NCBI GenBank assembly: GCA_963580285.1
Contig: OY757010.1
Span: 153,470,714 to 153,534,713, forward strand
Reading direction: 5' to 3'
Length of the DNA: 64,000 nucleotides
DNA from: Lucinisca nassula
Lineage: Eukaryota > Mollusca > Bivalvia > Lucinida > Lucinidae
Under the pieces are notes generated by a model that saw only the letters and a program-made list of their open reading frames with translations, made no database searches and was not told the origin of the DNA. Of this stretch, positions 1 to 9,858 are shown one piece after another; position 1 is the stretch's first letter, and each line of letters starts with the position of its first letter. Made by a program: the position numbers and the translations under genes.

Positions 1-247
1 CAAGTAAAAATTGTATTGTCAGCGCTGACGCCACCCTCCTAGGTGCGACAACCCTTAACTTTGTTATAGGCGAACTTATTTGTAAGTACATGTGGCATGT
101 ATTTCATGTGGAATCGATGAGACATTACGCAAGGAATATAAATGTCATCGAATAGGTTTACATATACATACAGAGAAACTTAGATAACTCGAATACGGTT
201 GGTTCGTTAACCATGGTAAATTCGAACTCGTTCTGAATTCCCTGGAG
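1..247. other. Unassigned AT-rich sequence
   Basis: I see no coding potential, repeat family or RNA gene here. It ends where an antisense PLE 3' end begins. Confidence 0.4.
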
Positions 248-776
248 AATAGAAGTGAAGGCAATGAACAGGAATAGATACAATTAACCCACAGCTCCCA
301 TCAGAGACACCAAGGGGAAAGAAGCACAAACAATAAATAACTAGACCCTAATGGAAACATCAATAGTGGAAAGCCAAAAGGACATTTACTTTCCCACAAA
401 ATGGCCAATTGGGAATCCAAAACAAAATAATATAAGCGATATACTCACTAAGACAAACCACAACAAAAATAAACCGCGACAGAAAACCGCATTGGAACGG
501 TCAGTGAAACGAATTGCACGGGGATGGGGTCACAATCCTCGCCCTTATTTCCGTCGCGATTTAGACAAATATTTTGTTCAGTCCGCATGAAGGCCTCCTA
601 ACTCATCAGTGCAACATCTCCGTGAACAAAAAAAAAAAAAAAAATCAAACAACCACAGAGGTGAAACAACGGTGAGGACTCGACGGCAAGAAACCACCGA
701 AATGCTGGAGAAAAAGAAGACCAACAGTTAGACTCCGATGGGACTGACCAGAGACAGAGCATCAGACACCAACCAA
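248..776 (-). mobile_element. PLE reverse-transcriptase element, 3' UTR only
   Basis: On the minus strand this matches, in order, the 3' UTR that follows the RT remnant at 43.5-44.1 kb: the block ending 'gtttcatctctgtggttg', the 'gttgcactgatgagttag' block, and the terminal block 'attgtatcgattcctg ... gcctccacttctattt'. No RT coding remains, so it is a strongly 5'-truncated copy. The open frame on the plus strand inside it (351-590) is an antisense shadow. The upstream edge meets a SINE-A 3' fragment at 779. Confidence 0.7.
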
Positions 777-778
777 AA

Positions 779-836
779 AGACGTCTCCAAAATGGTGTTG
801 ACGGGGGCGTTAAACCTCAACACATTCAAACAAACC
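779..836 (+). mobile_element. SINE-A 3' fragment
   Basis: Only the last 58 bp of SINE-A are present: 'acgtctccaaaatg', 'gtgttgacggggg', then 'cgttaaacctcaac'. It abuts the PLE 3' UTR. Confidence 0.65.
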
Positions 837-1500
837 CATGCTAGTCTATGTAGCTGAGAAGCCCACTCTTCGTCTTACCTGGTCGCAACCCCGAACGTTT
901 TCTCGGAATGAGGTTTATACGAATGAAACGCATGCGCGATAGGCCCGATTTCTGCAGGTTGTACGTGTACTTACACTTAAACAAGTCCTCATCTGAAAAA
1001 AAAGCAGAAAACAGCAACTCTATCTAACTAGCCACGTCAGCAAACGTTGAGCTAGCCAGACTGATTGGTTCTGAAGTTATTTTCCCTGTTGGCTTGAACA
1101 TAAAACGTTTGTCAACCAGCTAAGCTTAATTACTACGGAGGACAGATAATGGGGGAAACCCAGGACATATGAAATCTTTTAAACGCGTTTGCAGTAAAAA
1201 TCTACGGCAATATCAACTGTGATCAGCGAGAAAGTGTTCAAGGACATGTACGTACAGCGAAGACCATGTGGGCCCCGTCAAGCGATTTTGGTACTTATCG
1301 CCTATGCGAGCAGCGAAGGTTCAGGCAAGCCTGCGCATCCTCGCAGTCTCGCCAGAACCTTCGCTGCTCGCTCATACAAGCAGTGAATCAAGAGGAACCT
1401 TCAGACAGAAAGCCATATCCCTGGCCCCTCTGAATGGCTGGGCATGCGCAGTTAAAATTTGTCATGACGGAATCGAAGACACAAATTCGCATGGCGGGGC
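837..1500. other. Unassigned sequence with a short perfect hairpin
   Basis: No coding gene is recognised. At about 1308-1372 two 15-bp arms (gagcagcgaaggttc and gaaccttcgctgctc) flank roughly 35 bp and could fold into a stem-loop. The 89-residue frame at 1268-1537 runs through this inverted repeat and into a MITE, so I do not treat it as a gene. Confidence 0.35.
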
Positions 1501-1690
1501 TCATGTAATGAAAACTCCTGTAAATCCCACTTTATAAAGTGAAAAGTTGGGTTAAAATGGTTATGCATTATCTTTCTCTTATTTCTTCTCCGAGATATAA
1601 GTTATAGGTACTCGTTAGAACTGAATCAATGAGACGGTTCTAACGGGCACCCACAACATATTTTCTAAACAGCACCAACATCATATGTTT
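1500..1690. mobile_element. Degenerate MITE-II copy
   Basis: It holds the order seen in better copies: 'gtaaatcccactttata', a sequence like 'cttatttcttctccgag', and the hairpin 'ggtactcgttagaac' / 'ggttctaacgggcaccc'. One hairpin arm has mutated and the right terminus is missing. Confidence 0.55.
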
Positions 1691-1736
1691 CGAGTAAAAT
1701 AAAGCAAAAAAGAAAGTAAGAAAAAACAAATTTTAA

Positions 1737-1793
1737 TCAGAAAACACGCCTATATGATTTTGATTTCCCTAACCTCTACTTTTGTTTAGTTAT
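1737..1793. mobile_element. MITE-I left end, truncated
   Basis: The terminus 'gaaaacacgcctatat' and the next block 'gattttgatttccct' match the left end of MITE-I. The copy is cut off by the antisense SINE-A at 1794. Confidence 0.55.
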
Positions 1794-2093
1794 GTTTGTT
1801 TGTTTGATCTGAGGTTTAACGTCCCCGTCAACACTGTGTAGGTTATTTTGGAGACGTTGCTTCCAATTTTGTGGGACTTTTACCCGACATTGAGATGAAA
1901 TGACATCTCAAGCCCTGTCGCCCAATAAAACCGACAGGGTTTATAAGCATGGACGGACTGACTCGCACCGCTTTGCCTGGGCAGGCTTAGATCCTTTAAG
2001 CAGTTTACCACTACTCGTGTGCGGGTCGGTTTCAGCTCTGCGTGGAAGCTTGATGCAGCCCATCTATTTCTTCAAGCCCCGATGGGCGGGGGC
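1794..2093 (-). mobile_element. SINE-A, near full length
   Basis: On the minus strand it runs from 'gcccccgcccatcggggc' through 'gatgggctgcatcaagc' and the 'cggtttatcaccagtact'-like block to the tail 'gttaaacctcagatcaaac'. The middle carries the diagnostic 'acccgacattgagatg' (plus-strand reading). It interrupts MITE-I. No RNA polymerase III box is obvious, so SINE is a working classification based on copy number, fixed 3' end, 5' truncation and TSDs in other copies. Confidence 0.75.
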
Positions 2094-2133
2094 TACAAAT
2101 TTGGGTTAGAAGGCATCTATTTAGTGCATAGAA

Positions 2134-2296
2134 GCCTCTGTGGTGTAGTGGTTATGCTTCTCGCCTGATAAACCAGGAAATGCTGGGGTTGGCCCCGGGC
2201 TTCTCCAGACTTTCGGATGAGTCTTTAAATCGAGGACCCATCTCCGTAAGACCTTTAATGTTGGTGGGGCGTAAAACTGAAACACTCACTCACTCT
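2134..2296 (+). mobile_element. SINE-C, tRNA-derived, full length
   Basis: The head 'ctgtggtgtagtggttatgc' is an A-box-like tRNA segment, followed by a degraded B box ('ggttggccccgg'). The body 'cttctccagactttcgg' and tail 'ggggcgtaaaactgaaac' recur antisense at 44.9 and 47.2 kb and as a partial copy at 39.4 kb. The anticodon region is degenerate, so this is not a working tRNA gene. Confidence 0.75.
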
Positions 2297-2807
2297 ATTA
2301 AGTGCCTAGAGTCAATGCGCAGTCTGATCTGAGTCTTCCAAACGCTCGTTTAGCACAGCTGTCTCGAACTCATTCTCCGGTACCTTGGCAATATTGTCCA
2401 TAACTGTAGATATTAATAACATTTGGCATGATTTATGTTTTTTTTTATTTAATCTTTAAAACAACTGTCCCAGTTGGTTGGGCAGAGTTTTGCAATTAGC
2501 AGCCACTGCGTATTTTGCAACTGCAATAATTCTAGCCACTGGTGGACCCGCGATTAGGAGGAGCATAGTTATCAACCCCAGCGGCCAAACTAGGAGCGGA
2601 ATCCTACAAAATATGTCGTCTTAAATGCGTCAGTCAGCCTGCGCGTCCGGGGAACATAGTTATAGTTTTATAGCTGGTTAGAGTAAAATTCCGCTATTGA
2701 GATTAAATCTGCTTTTAATAGATTATTGAGGCTTCAGTTATTCTTTCTTTGTGTTTTCTACACCCAGTGTCTTCTACTTCTAATAAGAGACCACCCTTTG
2801 AACTGTT
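2297..2807. other. Unassigned sequence
   Basis: No recognised family and no convincing frame. A (cactcact)-like run follows the SINE-C tail. Confidence 0.35.
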
Positions 2808-3093
2808 CATCACGAAAACACGCCTCTATAATTTTGACCCCCTTGAACCCCACTTTTATACAGTAAATCTGAGGTTTACAGGGGTAAACCTTATTTTCCT
2901 TATTTCTGCTCTAAACTATATAAATTATGGGTATTCGTTAGAACCGCCTCGATGAGGCGGTTCTTACGAGTACACACAATCTATATTTTGAGCAGAAATT
3001 AGAAAAATATCACAAGTTTTCATCTAAAAATGTTCATATTTTCTGCGCTTAATGTACAATGTACATAAATTTGAATAGTCGTGTTTTCGTACT
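2808..3093 (+). mobile_element. MITE-I, complete
   Basis: The left end is 'catcacgaaaacacgcctc' and the right end 'tcgtgttttcgtactg'. Between them lie 'accccacttttatacagt', 'ggtttacaggggtaaacc', and a long near-perfect hairpin centred at about 2947-2956 ('gaaccgcctc'/'gaggcggttc') with arms that extend into 'gcagaaattag'. There is no coding capacity, so it is a non-autonomous DNA element. The transposase family is unknown. Confidence 0.8.
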
Positions 3094-3390
3094 GTCAAAA
3101 GTAGTCTTCAAGACCACTTATGAACAGTCCCGAAGATGGCCTTAATATAGAAATTTTATTGCATTGTCACAAATATTCTTCAGCTGGGGATAGGAAGCGG
3201 TGTTCTTACGGTGTGGGTGCATGGTTTGATCATGTTTTCAGTGTGCGCCCTTCACTAAAGGCATTTTTGGAAGAACTGGCCCGAAAGCTTTTTAAAAGTT
3301 AACGACTATCCACCAGACTTCGGCTCAACAAAATGATACATTATGATAACACATAGGCCCCAGGACCTATGTTTGCAGTGTCAATAAGTT
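3094..3390. repeat. Fragment shared with 5.2-5.35 kb
   Basis: 'attcttcagctggggatagg', 'gtgtgggtgcatgg' and 'gcccgaaagc' recur at 5203-5360 in the same order, so both are remnants of one dispersed repeat. The 60-residue frame at 3120-3302 lies in it and is not supported as a gene. Confidence 0.5.
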
Positions 3391-3672
3391 TCGGCCCATC
3401 GGGGCTTGAAGAAATAGATGGGCTTCCGCACGCAAAGCTGTAACCGATCACACACGAGTACTGGTAAACCGCTTAGAGGATCTAAGCCTACCCAGGCAAA
3501 GCAGTGCCAGTCGAACCGTCCATGCTTATAAACCCTATTGGTTTAATTGGGCGCCATGGCTTGAGAAGTCATTTCATCTCAATGTCGGGTAAAAGTTCCA
3601 CAAAATTGAAAGCAACGTCTCCAAAATGACCTATACAGTGTTGACGGGGACGTTAAACCTCAAACCAAACAT
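3391..3672 (+). mobile_element. SINE-A, near full length
   Basis: It opens with 'tcggcccatcggggcttg', continues with 'actggtaaaccgcttagagg', and ends 'ggggacgttaaacctcaaac'. Confidence 0.75.
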
Positions 3673-3869
3673 ACAAACCAGTGCTTGAGCTGAAGTGCAC
3701 GACCCGCCGGATGCTTTTACCTTTATGAGTGTTACCATATATGTGTATGGCGGCCATTTTGGTCATGTGACCTGGACCTAAAACGGTTCCCCTCAATAAA
3801 TGCGCCTTATCGTAAGGAGCAAAAATATATCTTTTACTTCTGTACTGTATTCTGAATCGTTTGCAGGAT

Positions 3870-5150
3870 AAAATGAATTCTCACTTTTCCAATACAAAAG
3901 CATATGTGTCAAAGTTTGACCTAGGCACAAAGAAGGTCACGGTCAACCCATGGTCACCATTTCAGCAATTTATGATGGGCCTACGTCCCAGATGCTATTT
4001 ATCAAGTTTCGTGGAAATCTGCTCAGTGGTTCTGGAGAAGACTATTTTTGAAGGGTTTTTACCATATATGGCTTGGCGGCCATTTTAGTCATGTGACCTC
4101 AACCCCATGAGCAAATTTTGGTTTCCCCAATCCCATAGAGGCTCCATATAAAATTTGACTTCAATCGGCCCAACGGTTTCCGAGTAGAAGCAGTTCGAAA
4201 ATTTTCACATTTTTCGCCTCGGCGAGGGTATACTAAATGGAATGTAATATTTCGCAAGTTCATTGGTTAGATCTCATTGATATCTATCAGTATGCCAAAA
4301 ATTGTTTAAATATTCCAACAAAAGCATATGTGTCAAAGTTTGACCTAGGCACAAAGAAGGTCAAGTCAACCCAGGGTCACCATTTTAGCAATTTATGATG
4401 GGCCCACGTCCCAGATGCTATTTATCAAGTTTCGTGGAAATCTGCCCACTGGTTCTGGAGAAGACTATTTTTGAAGGGTTTTTACCATATATGGCTTGGC
4501 GGCCATTTTGGTCGTGTGACCTCAACCCCATGAGCAAATTTTGGTTTCCCCCATCCATAGAGGTTCCATATGAAATTTGACTTCAATCGGCCCAACGGTT
4601 TCCGAGGAGAAGCAGTTCGAAAATTTTCACGTTTTTCGCCTCGGCGAAGCTATACTAAATGGAATGTGATATTTCGCAAGTTCATTGGTTAGATCGCATT
4701 GATATCTATCAGTATGCCAAAAATTGTTTAAATATTCCAAGCGGTTAAGTCACTATCACCAATTTTCACAAACGTGTTACGGACGGACGGACAGACAGAC
4801 CAAGTATGGCTTGGCGACTATTTTGGTCATGTGACCTGGACCCCATAAGCAAATTTTGGTTTACCCCGTCCCATAGAGGCTCCATATGAAATTTGACTTC
4901 AATCGGCCCAACGGTTTCCGAGGAGAAGCAGTTCGAAAATTTTCACATTTTTCGCCTCGGCGAGGCTACACTAAATGGAATGTAATATTTCGCAAGTTCA
5001 TTGGTTAGATCTCATTGATATCTATCAGTATGCCAAAAATTGTTTAAATATTCCAAGCGGTTAAGTCACTATCATCAATTTTCACAAACGGGTTACGGAC
5101 GGACAGACTGACAGACTGACAGAATGGCAGAATGACACGGTGATTTTAGG
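3870..5150 (+). repeat. 424-bp tandem repeat, about 2.6 units, with GACGGACAGAC runs
   Basis: Unit 1 starts near 3895 and unit 2 near 4319 ('catatgtgtcaaagtttgac' at 3901 and 4325). A third, partial unit covers about 4802-5056. Each carries 'ttcgcctcggcgag', an imperfect palindrome, and 'gtttaaatattccaa'. Units 2 and 3 end in 'aagtcactatca' then a GACGGACAGAC microsatellite (4785-4802, 5095-5125). The small frames at 3861-4088 and 4395-4580 are the same unit read twice, not paralogous genes. The architecture resembles the satellite-cored, hairpin-ended elements of bivalves. Confidence 0.7.
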
Positions 5151-5377
5151 GCACTCTTAGAAATCAGTCGGTCGCTTTTTCTGCAGGTCGTGCAACAAGA
5201 CATATTCTTCAGCTGGACATGCGAAACTGTTCTCACGGTGTGGGCGCATGGATTGATCATGTCTTCACTGAGTGTCCTTGACTGAAGGCATATTTTCGGA
5301 ACAACTTGCCCGAAAGCCTTATGGGGGAAGTTTTTAAAAGTTAACGACTATTCACAAGCCTTCGGCTCAGCAAAAGT

Positions 5378-5645
5378 ATACCATATACAAATGCATTGTG
5401 AATTTTACTGCCTAAAAAAAACAAAGTTTAGATGAAAAAATGTGATATTTTTCTTATTTCTGCTCAAAATATAGATTGTTGGTACTCGTTAGAACCGCCT
5501 CATTAAGGCGGTTTTAACGAGTACCCACAATCTATATTTTAGAGAAGAAATAAGAAAAATGAGGTTTACCCCTGATAATCCCAGTATTACTATTTAAAAG
5601 GGGGGTTCAAGGTCGTCAAAACTATATAGGCGTGTTTTCGTGATG
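5378..5645 (-). mobile_element. MITE-I, antisense, one end degraded
   Basis: The right end 'ggcgtgttttcgtgatg' is intact. The hairpin 'gttagaaccgcctc'/'ggcggttttaacgagt' is centred near 5505. The other terminus has decayed ('atacaaatgcattgtg'). Confidence 0.7.
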
Positions 5646-5812
5646 ATTATGACAACACAGAAGCGGTTCTAACGAGCACCCACAACCTATGTTCGTAGTA
5701 TAAATAAGAATAAAAAATTTCACGCCTTCATCACGTGAACAAGTCCGTGATATAAAGACCCCCCCCCCCCCCCACACACACACCTGAGACCCACTTTATA
5801 TAGAGAAACCCC

Positions 5813-6036
5813 GCACACTAGTACTGGTAAACCGCTTAGAGGATCAAAGCCTGTCCAGGAACTGCGGTGCGAGGCGGACCGTCCATGCTAAAACCCTATT
5901 GGTTTCATTGGGCGACAGGGCTTGAGATGTCATTTCATCTCAATGTCGGGTAAAAGTCCCACAAAATTGGAAGCAACGTCTCCAAAATAACCTTTACAGT
6001 GTTGACGGGGACGTTAAACCTCAAATCAAACAAAAC
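5813..6036 (+). mobile_element. SINE-A, 5'-truncated, first of a pair
   Basis: It begins internally at 'gcacactagtactgg' and ends 'cctcaaatcaaacaaaac'. It is flanked by the duplication 'atatagagaaaccc' (5798-5811 and 6037-6050), the mark of target-primed insertion. Confidence 0.8.
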
Positions 6037-6050
6037 ATATAGAGAAACCC

Positions 6051-6346
6051 GCCCCCGCCCAAAAAGGCTTGTAGAATTATATGGGCTGCATGATGCTTCC
6101 ACGCAGAGCTGAATCCGGCCCGCACACTAGTACTGGTAAACCGCTTAGAGGATCTAAGCCTGCCCAGGAACCGCGGTGCGAGGCGGACCGTCCATGCTAA
6201 TAAACCCTATTGGTTTCATTGGGCGACAGGGCTTGAGATGTCATTTCATCCCAATGTCGGGTAAAAGTCCTACACAATTGGAAGCAACATCTCCAAAATG
6301 ACCTTTACAGTGTTGACGGGGACGTTAAACCTCAAATCAAACAAAT
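6051..6346 (+). mobile_element. SINE-A, full length, second of a pair
   Basis: It begins 'gcccccgcccaaaaaggctt' and ends 'ctcaaatcaaacaa'. It is flanked by 6037-6050 and by a third copy of the same target, 'atatagagaaac', at 6347-6358. Confidence 0.8.
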
Positions 6347-6704
6347 ATATAGAGAAACTGGGGTTTACGGGGTGAACATTATTGTCCTTATTTCTGCTCC
6401 AAGATATAGGTTGTGGGTACTCGTTAGAACCGCCTCAATGAGGCGGTTCTAACGAGTACCCAAAACTTATGTTTGGAGCAGAAATAAGGAAAATATCACA
6501 AATTTTCATCAGAAAAAATACACACTTTTTGAGGTTTGAAAAGTGCACTATATCACACGGATGTGTTATCGTATGTTCATCAGCTGGAGATATTAAAAAT
6601 GCATTTTGTCGCACGTGTATATTATCGTAACGGCAACTCTTATTATCTTCTTTCAGTTTTGTATTGCCCAACAGTGTATTCTGGTGCTAAACAGAAGTAT
6701 CAAA

Positions 6705-6783
6705 ATGTCACATACGCGTTTCACTGAACCACAACAACATTTGCTCATCATCACATTAGTGATATTGATAGTGTCTTATTTAG
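6705..6783 (+). CDS. Candidate first coding exon: signal peptide
   Basis: Seen: an ATG in good context (atcaaaATGt) opens 26 codons plus one base. Residues 13-26 are strongly hydrophobic (LLIITLVILIVSYL). The exon ends at an ideal donor, ttag|gtaagaaac (GT at 6784-6785). Joined in phase 1 to the exon at 8419, the next residues are V-A-A-Y, giving a typical signal-peptidase site after Ala-Ala. Inferred: the first exon of a small secreted precursor such as a neuropeptide prohormone. The frame is open upstream to about 6606 without another ATG, so the start could be more 5'. No family is recognised. It could still be chance, because the exon is short. Confidence 0.45.
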
Positions 6784-6858
6784 GTAAGAAACGTTTTATT
6801 AGACTGTAGGAATAATTTTATAAATCATGTTTTGTTTACTGGCAGGGTCTCCTGTCCA

Positions 6859-7078
6859 TTAACCCATTGTATGCGGGAAATGCTAGAGGAGTACCTTGGC
6901 AAACAGTGCAGGCCCAGATCAGACGCCGCGTTCTGATCAGGGCCTGCACTATTTGCTAACAGAAGTTTCCGTCAAAAATAGAATAAAGACGAAAATATAT
7001 GTCTGACATCACTTATATGACAAATGGACTTGTCCAAAATATAGCAATGGAAGAGTTCATCAGCATACAATGGGTTAA
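6859..7078. mobile_element. TTAA-flanked MITE, piggyBac-like ends
   Basis: The termini are TTAA-cccattgtatgc and gcatacaatggg-TTAA, perfect 12-bp inverted repeats bounded by TTAA. Inside is the palindromic pair 'gtgcaggcccagatcag'/'ctgatcagggcctgcac'. TTAA targets and CCC-starting ends are typical of piggyBac-type elements. There is no coding capacity. A relative lies at 28037-28258. It sits in the putative intron after the 6705 exon. Confidence 0.75.
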
Positions 7079-7380
7079 AATGTTCAATATAGGCACACCA
7101 GGCTAGGTAAAAGGCGCTCCACTAGCGGCATCTTGGATTTTCATGAGGCCCGCCATTTTACATCTTAAAACTTTCTTGTTTTTTTTCAGCGTTGAAATTT
7201 ACAATGTATTTGTAAAGGCGTGCTTTTGTAATGCATGGTAAATGAGCAATAGGTGTTAGATTAATTGAAGTTTCACTGTAATTGCATGTAATGATACGAT
7301 ACTCAACAGTCTGATATCGTATTGTTTCGCCCAACTTCATAAATAAATAAAGATACCTACAAAAGGAAATTAGGCCTAAA

Positions 7381-7469
7381 AATAGCCGTGTTTCCGCTAA
7401 CCCGACCGACCCTGCTTCAGACCTCCGACTCTACTAAGAACAAATAAAAATTAAAACACCGACACTACT
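7381..7469. repeat. Fragment of an unnamed repeat, cut by MITE-I
   Basis: 'gccgtgtttccgct' and 'gaccgaccctgcttcagac' recur at 7919-7955. The copy stops where MITE-I begins at 7470. Confidence 0.5.
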
Positions 7470-7738
7470 CATTACGCAAACACGCCTATACAAATACATT
7501 GCCACCTTTATCGCCGAAAAAATGAAAAATTTATGATGAAAAATTGTGATATTTTTCTTATTTCTGCTCAAAAAATAGATTGTGTGCACTCGTTAGAACC
7601 GCCTCATCGAGGCGGTTCTAACGAGTACCCACAATCTATATTTCAGAGCAGAAATAAGTAAAATAAGGTATACCCCCGGAAACCCCAGTTTTTCTATATA
7701 AAAGTGGGGTTCAAGGGGGTCACAATTATACAGGCGTC
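7470..7738 (-). mobile_element. MITE-I, antisense
   Basis: It starts 'cattacgcaaacacgcc', has the hairpin 'gaaccgcctcatcgaggcgg' near 7595-7620, and ends 'tacaggcgtctc', with a decayed right terminus. Confidence 0.75.
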
Positions 7739-7914
7739 TCTGGGAGACGACACAAAATGACCCATAAGGGTTGGCATTTCGTTAAACCCGAAACTACCAA
7801 TCAGTCAACATATAATTCATCATTATTTTCCATGATCGATTAAGACTGTTTCAGTCCATTAATCCTATAGAATGTTTGTCCAGTACTAAACAAACAACAG
7901 CTAAAGCCTAAAAG

Positions 7915-8285
7915 ATAGCCGTGTTTCCGCCAATCCGACCGACCCTGCTTCAGACCCCCGACGCTATTATTTTTATCAATAATAGACCATAATAAAAATT
8001 AAAAATACCGACCCTACCATTTTCAATTTCCGACCCTACCCAGTGACGTCTTTGCATTTTTCCCCACAGTAATTTCGCATTTTAAGTACATTTTTGTAGT
8101 TTTTTGGCATTTAGTACCTTCCAAAATACAGAGCTGACTTTTTTGAAAATCTAAAATGAATTATGGTACACAGTGCAAGTCTCAACATGATAATTTTATT
8201 AACAAAAACATATACAAAAACAAAAAATGTAAAAATTACAGGCCCGTCCCTGATTTTTTTTTCGGGAGAATAAATAAATAATAAT
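7915..8285. repeat. Unnamed dispersed repeat, longer copy
   Basis: It starts with the block shared with 7381-7469 and carries several 'ccgaccctacc' motifs. No coding capacity or clear termini are visible. Confidence 0.4.
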
Positions 8286-8418
8286 AAAAGTTTCTCCTAC
8301 CTACCGATCTTTTTTTTCAACATGTTTAGTAGAAACACAGCTATTTTTTACGCCTTATTCATTCATACTGTAACCAAGACATGTGCTCATTGCTTGACAT
8401 CTTTTTTTTCTTTTTTAG

Positions 8419-8527
8419 TTGCAGCATACAACCCCTATTACCCAGTAGATTTAGATGATTTAGAAGTACTCGAACCAGCCCTAGAGAACAGCTATGATGT
8501 ACAAGATTACCCTTCAGCTGATAAAAG
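8419..8527 (+). CDS. Candidate second exon: acidic propeptide ending at Lys-Arg
   Basis: Seen: a strong acceptor (a T-rich tract then tag| at 8418) and a consensus donor (aaaag|gtacgc, GT at 8528-8529) bound 109 bp. In the phase set by the exon at 6705 the product starts VAAYNPYYPVDLDDLEVLEP, is Asp/Glu/Tyr-rich, and ends ...SADK plus AG. Joining to an exon that starts with A or G would make a dibasic Lys-Arg site, the usual prohormone-convertase target. Inferred: N-terminal propeptide of a neuropeptide-like precursor. I do not recognise the family. The 74-residue frame at 8322-8546 also reads through the upstream intron and is longer than the exon. Confidence 0.5.
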
Positions 8528-8589
8528 GTACGCCTTTATCCAATAATGAGGTTACATGTTATACGGAGGCGTTGCTAAACATAAGGATT

Positions 8590-9460
8590 GATTTCATATC
8601 TCCAGAACAAGCATTTTTCAGATGAAAACCAGTGATCTTTTCGTATTTTAAGTTCAAACATTGATTGTGGGTTCAAAGCAGTACCCACAATCTATATTCA
8701 TCAGCAATAAAGAATGTATGGTATAAAGGTGTATAACCTATTATTCCCAATCTAAAGCTGGATTTTCCAGGGTTCTCATTTCACAGACTTTTTACTGTAG
8801 TGCCATTTCCTCCCATCAAGTATCAGCTCAAAGTCAGGTCCGGAGAATATGTGGAAAATTTGACATGCGACTGACACACGGACGACAGACAGGTCATGTC
8901 AAAACTTGGGCCTATATGCGGACCTGCAGCTTTTGATCTAATAACTCGGAAATACACGTATGTTCAGTAAAACATCAAAGGTTTTGTTTTTAACATGCAA
9001 CTAATCAAATCAAAGCACTGACAGCACTAGTCTCTGAGCGAAGGCTTGGTGAGATTTGCAGCTCAGTAAAGCTCGCCCGTTTCTTGCCTTGTCTTTATTA
9101 GCATATGTATAAAGGTTCAGGTTATAGGACAAACACATGTAAGCTTTTTTTTGTTTCAGTTATAATGCCACCCATGTGAGATAATGATGCACTTTCAGTT
9201 GCCAACCATGTGAGAGATATTTGACTAAATCATTCAAACATGAAATGTAGTTCACACCAACCAAGATACACGTGTATATTTTATGCCAATCATTAGGCCA
9301 TCTGTAAGTTATAACCCCGGTATGAAATTTCTCCATCCAGTACACATTAGAAGGCAATAATCACACAGCCATGAAATGCACAGGTGACACTGCCCTAGAA
9401 TATGTGTTCAAACCTATCATCGGGTCAGCCGAACTTATAATCCAGATATGTCATTTCTAA
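8590..9460. other. Unassigned, probably intronic
   Basis: It contains a weak hairpin remnant ('attgtgggttcaaagcag'/'acccacaatctatattca', 8660-8700) and 'gacacacggacgacagacag', a GACA-rich run. No gene is recognised. Confidence 0.35.
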
Positions 9461-9465
9461 TTAGG

Positions 9466-9800
9466 GCCCCGCACTGAAAGTGTGGGTGCCCTATAGTAAT
9501 CACTCTGTCCGTCCGTCTGTCTGTCTGTCCACAAATTTTTACTCCTCTGATAGCGCTGCCGGGACCCTAGTCAGTTTCACTGACAGCTCTAGTTATAAGT
9601 CAAAATCACTTTACCATGAAAAAAATCAAACTGACCTAGATATATGTCTATGTCAATCGTCAGGTTACATGGATATTCCATGCATGACATTGCTCCAATA
9701 ACCAGTATTCAAGTAGAAGGCAATGTCACTGAACCATGAAATATAGGTCATGCTTAACTTGATATACACTTCGAGACCAATCATCACATCTCATCCAGCT
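9466..9800 (+). repeat. Hairpin-ended, microsatellite-bearing element end
   Basis: It opens with an imperfect palindrome 'gccccgcactgaaagtgtgg', followed at once by a GTCC/GTCT run (about 9508-9530). The same plan, a palindromic end followed by GTCTGTCTGTCC, starts the element at 41630. The internal monomers here are diverged. Confidence 0.5.
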
Positions 9801-9858
9801 AATATGCATGACACATGTACATGGTGACCTAATAGTCTTATTTCCATCACATAGCTTT

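Larger units (their letters stand above)
5731..6574 (+). mobile_element. MITE-II carrying two SINE-A insertions
   Basis: The left end is 'catcacgtgaacaagtccg'; a 14-15 C homopolymer follows at about 5760. The right half resumes at 'actggggtttacgggg' (about 6356) and includes the hairpin 'gttagaaccgcctcaatg' near 6425-6460. It ends 'cacacggatgtgttatcg' near 6574. The sequence from 5813 to 6346 is two SINE-A copies. Confidence 0.75.

Noticed and set aside
3861..4580. Two similar frames suggesting paralogous small genes
   Set aside because: They are successive units of the 424-bp tandem repeat.
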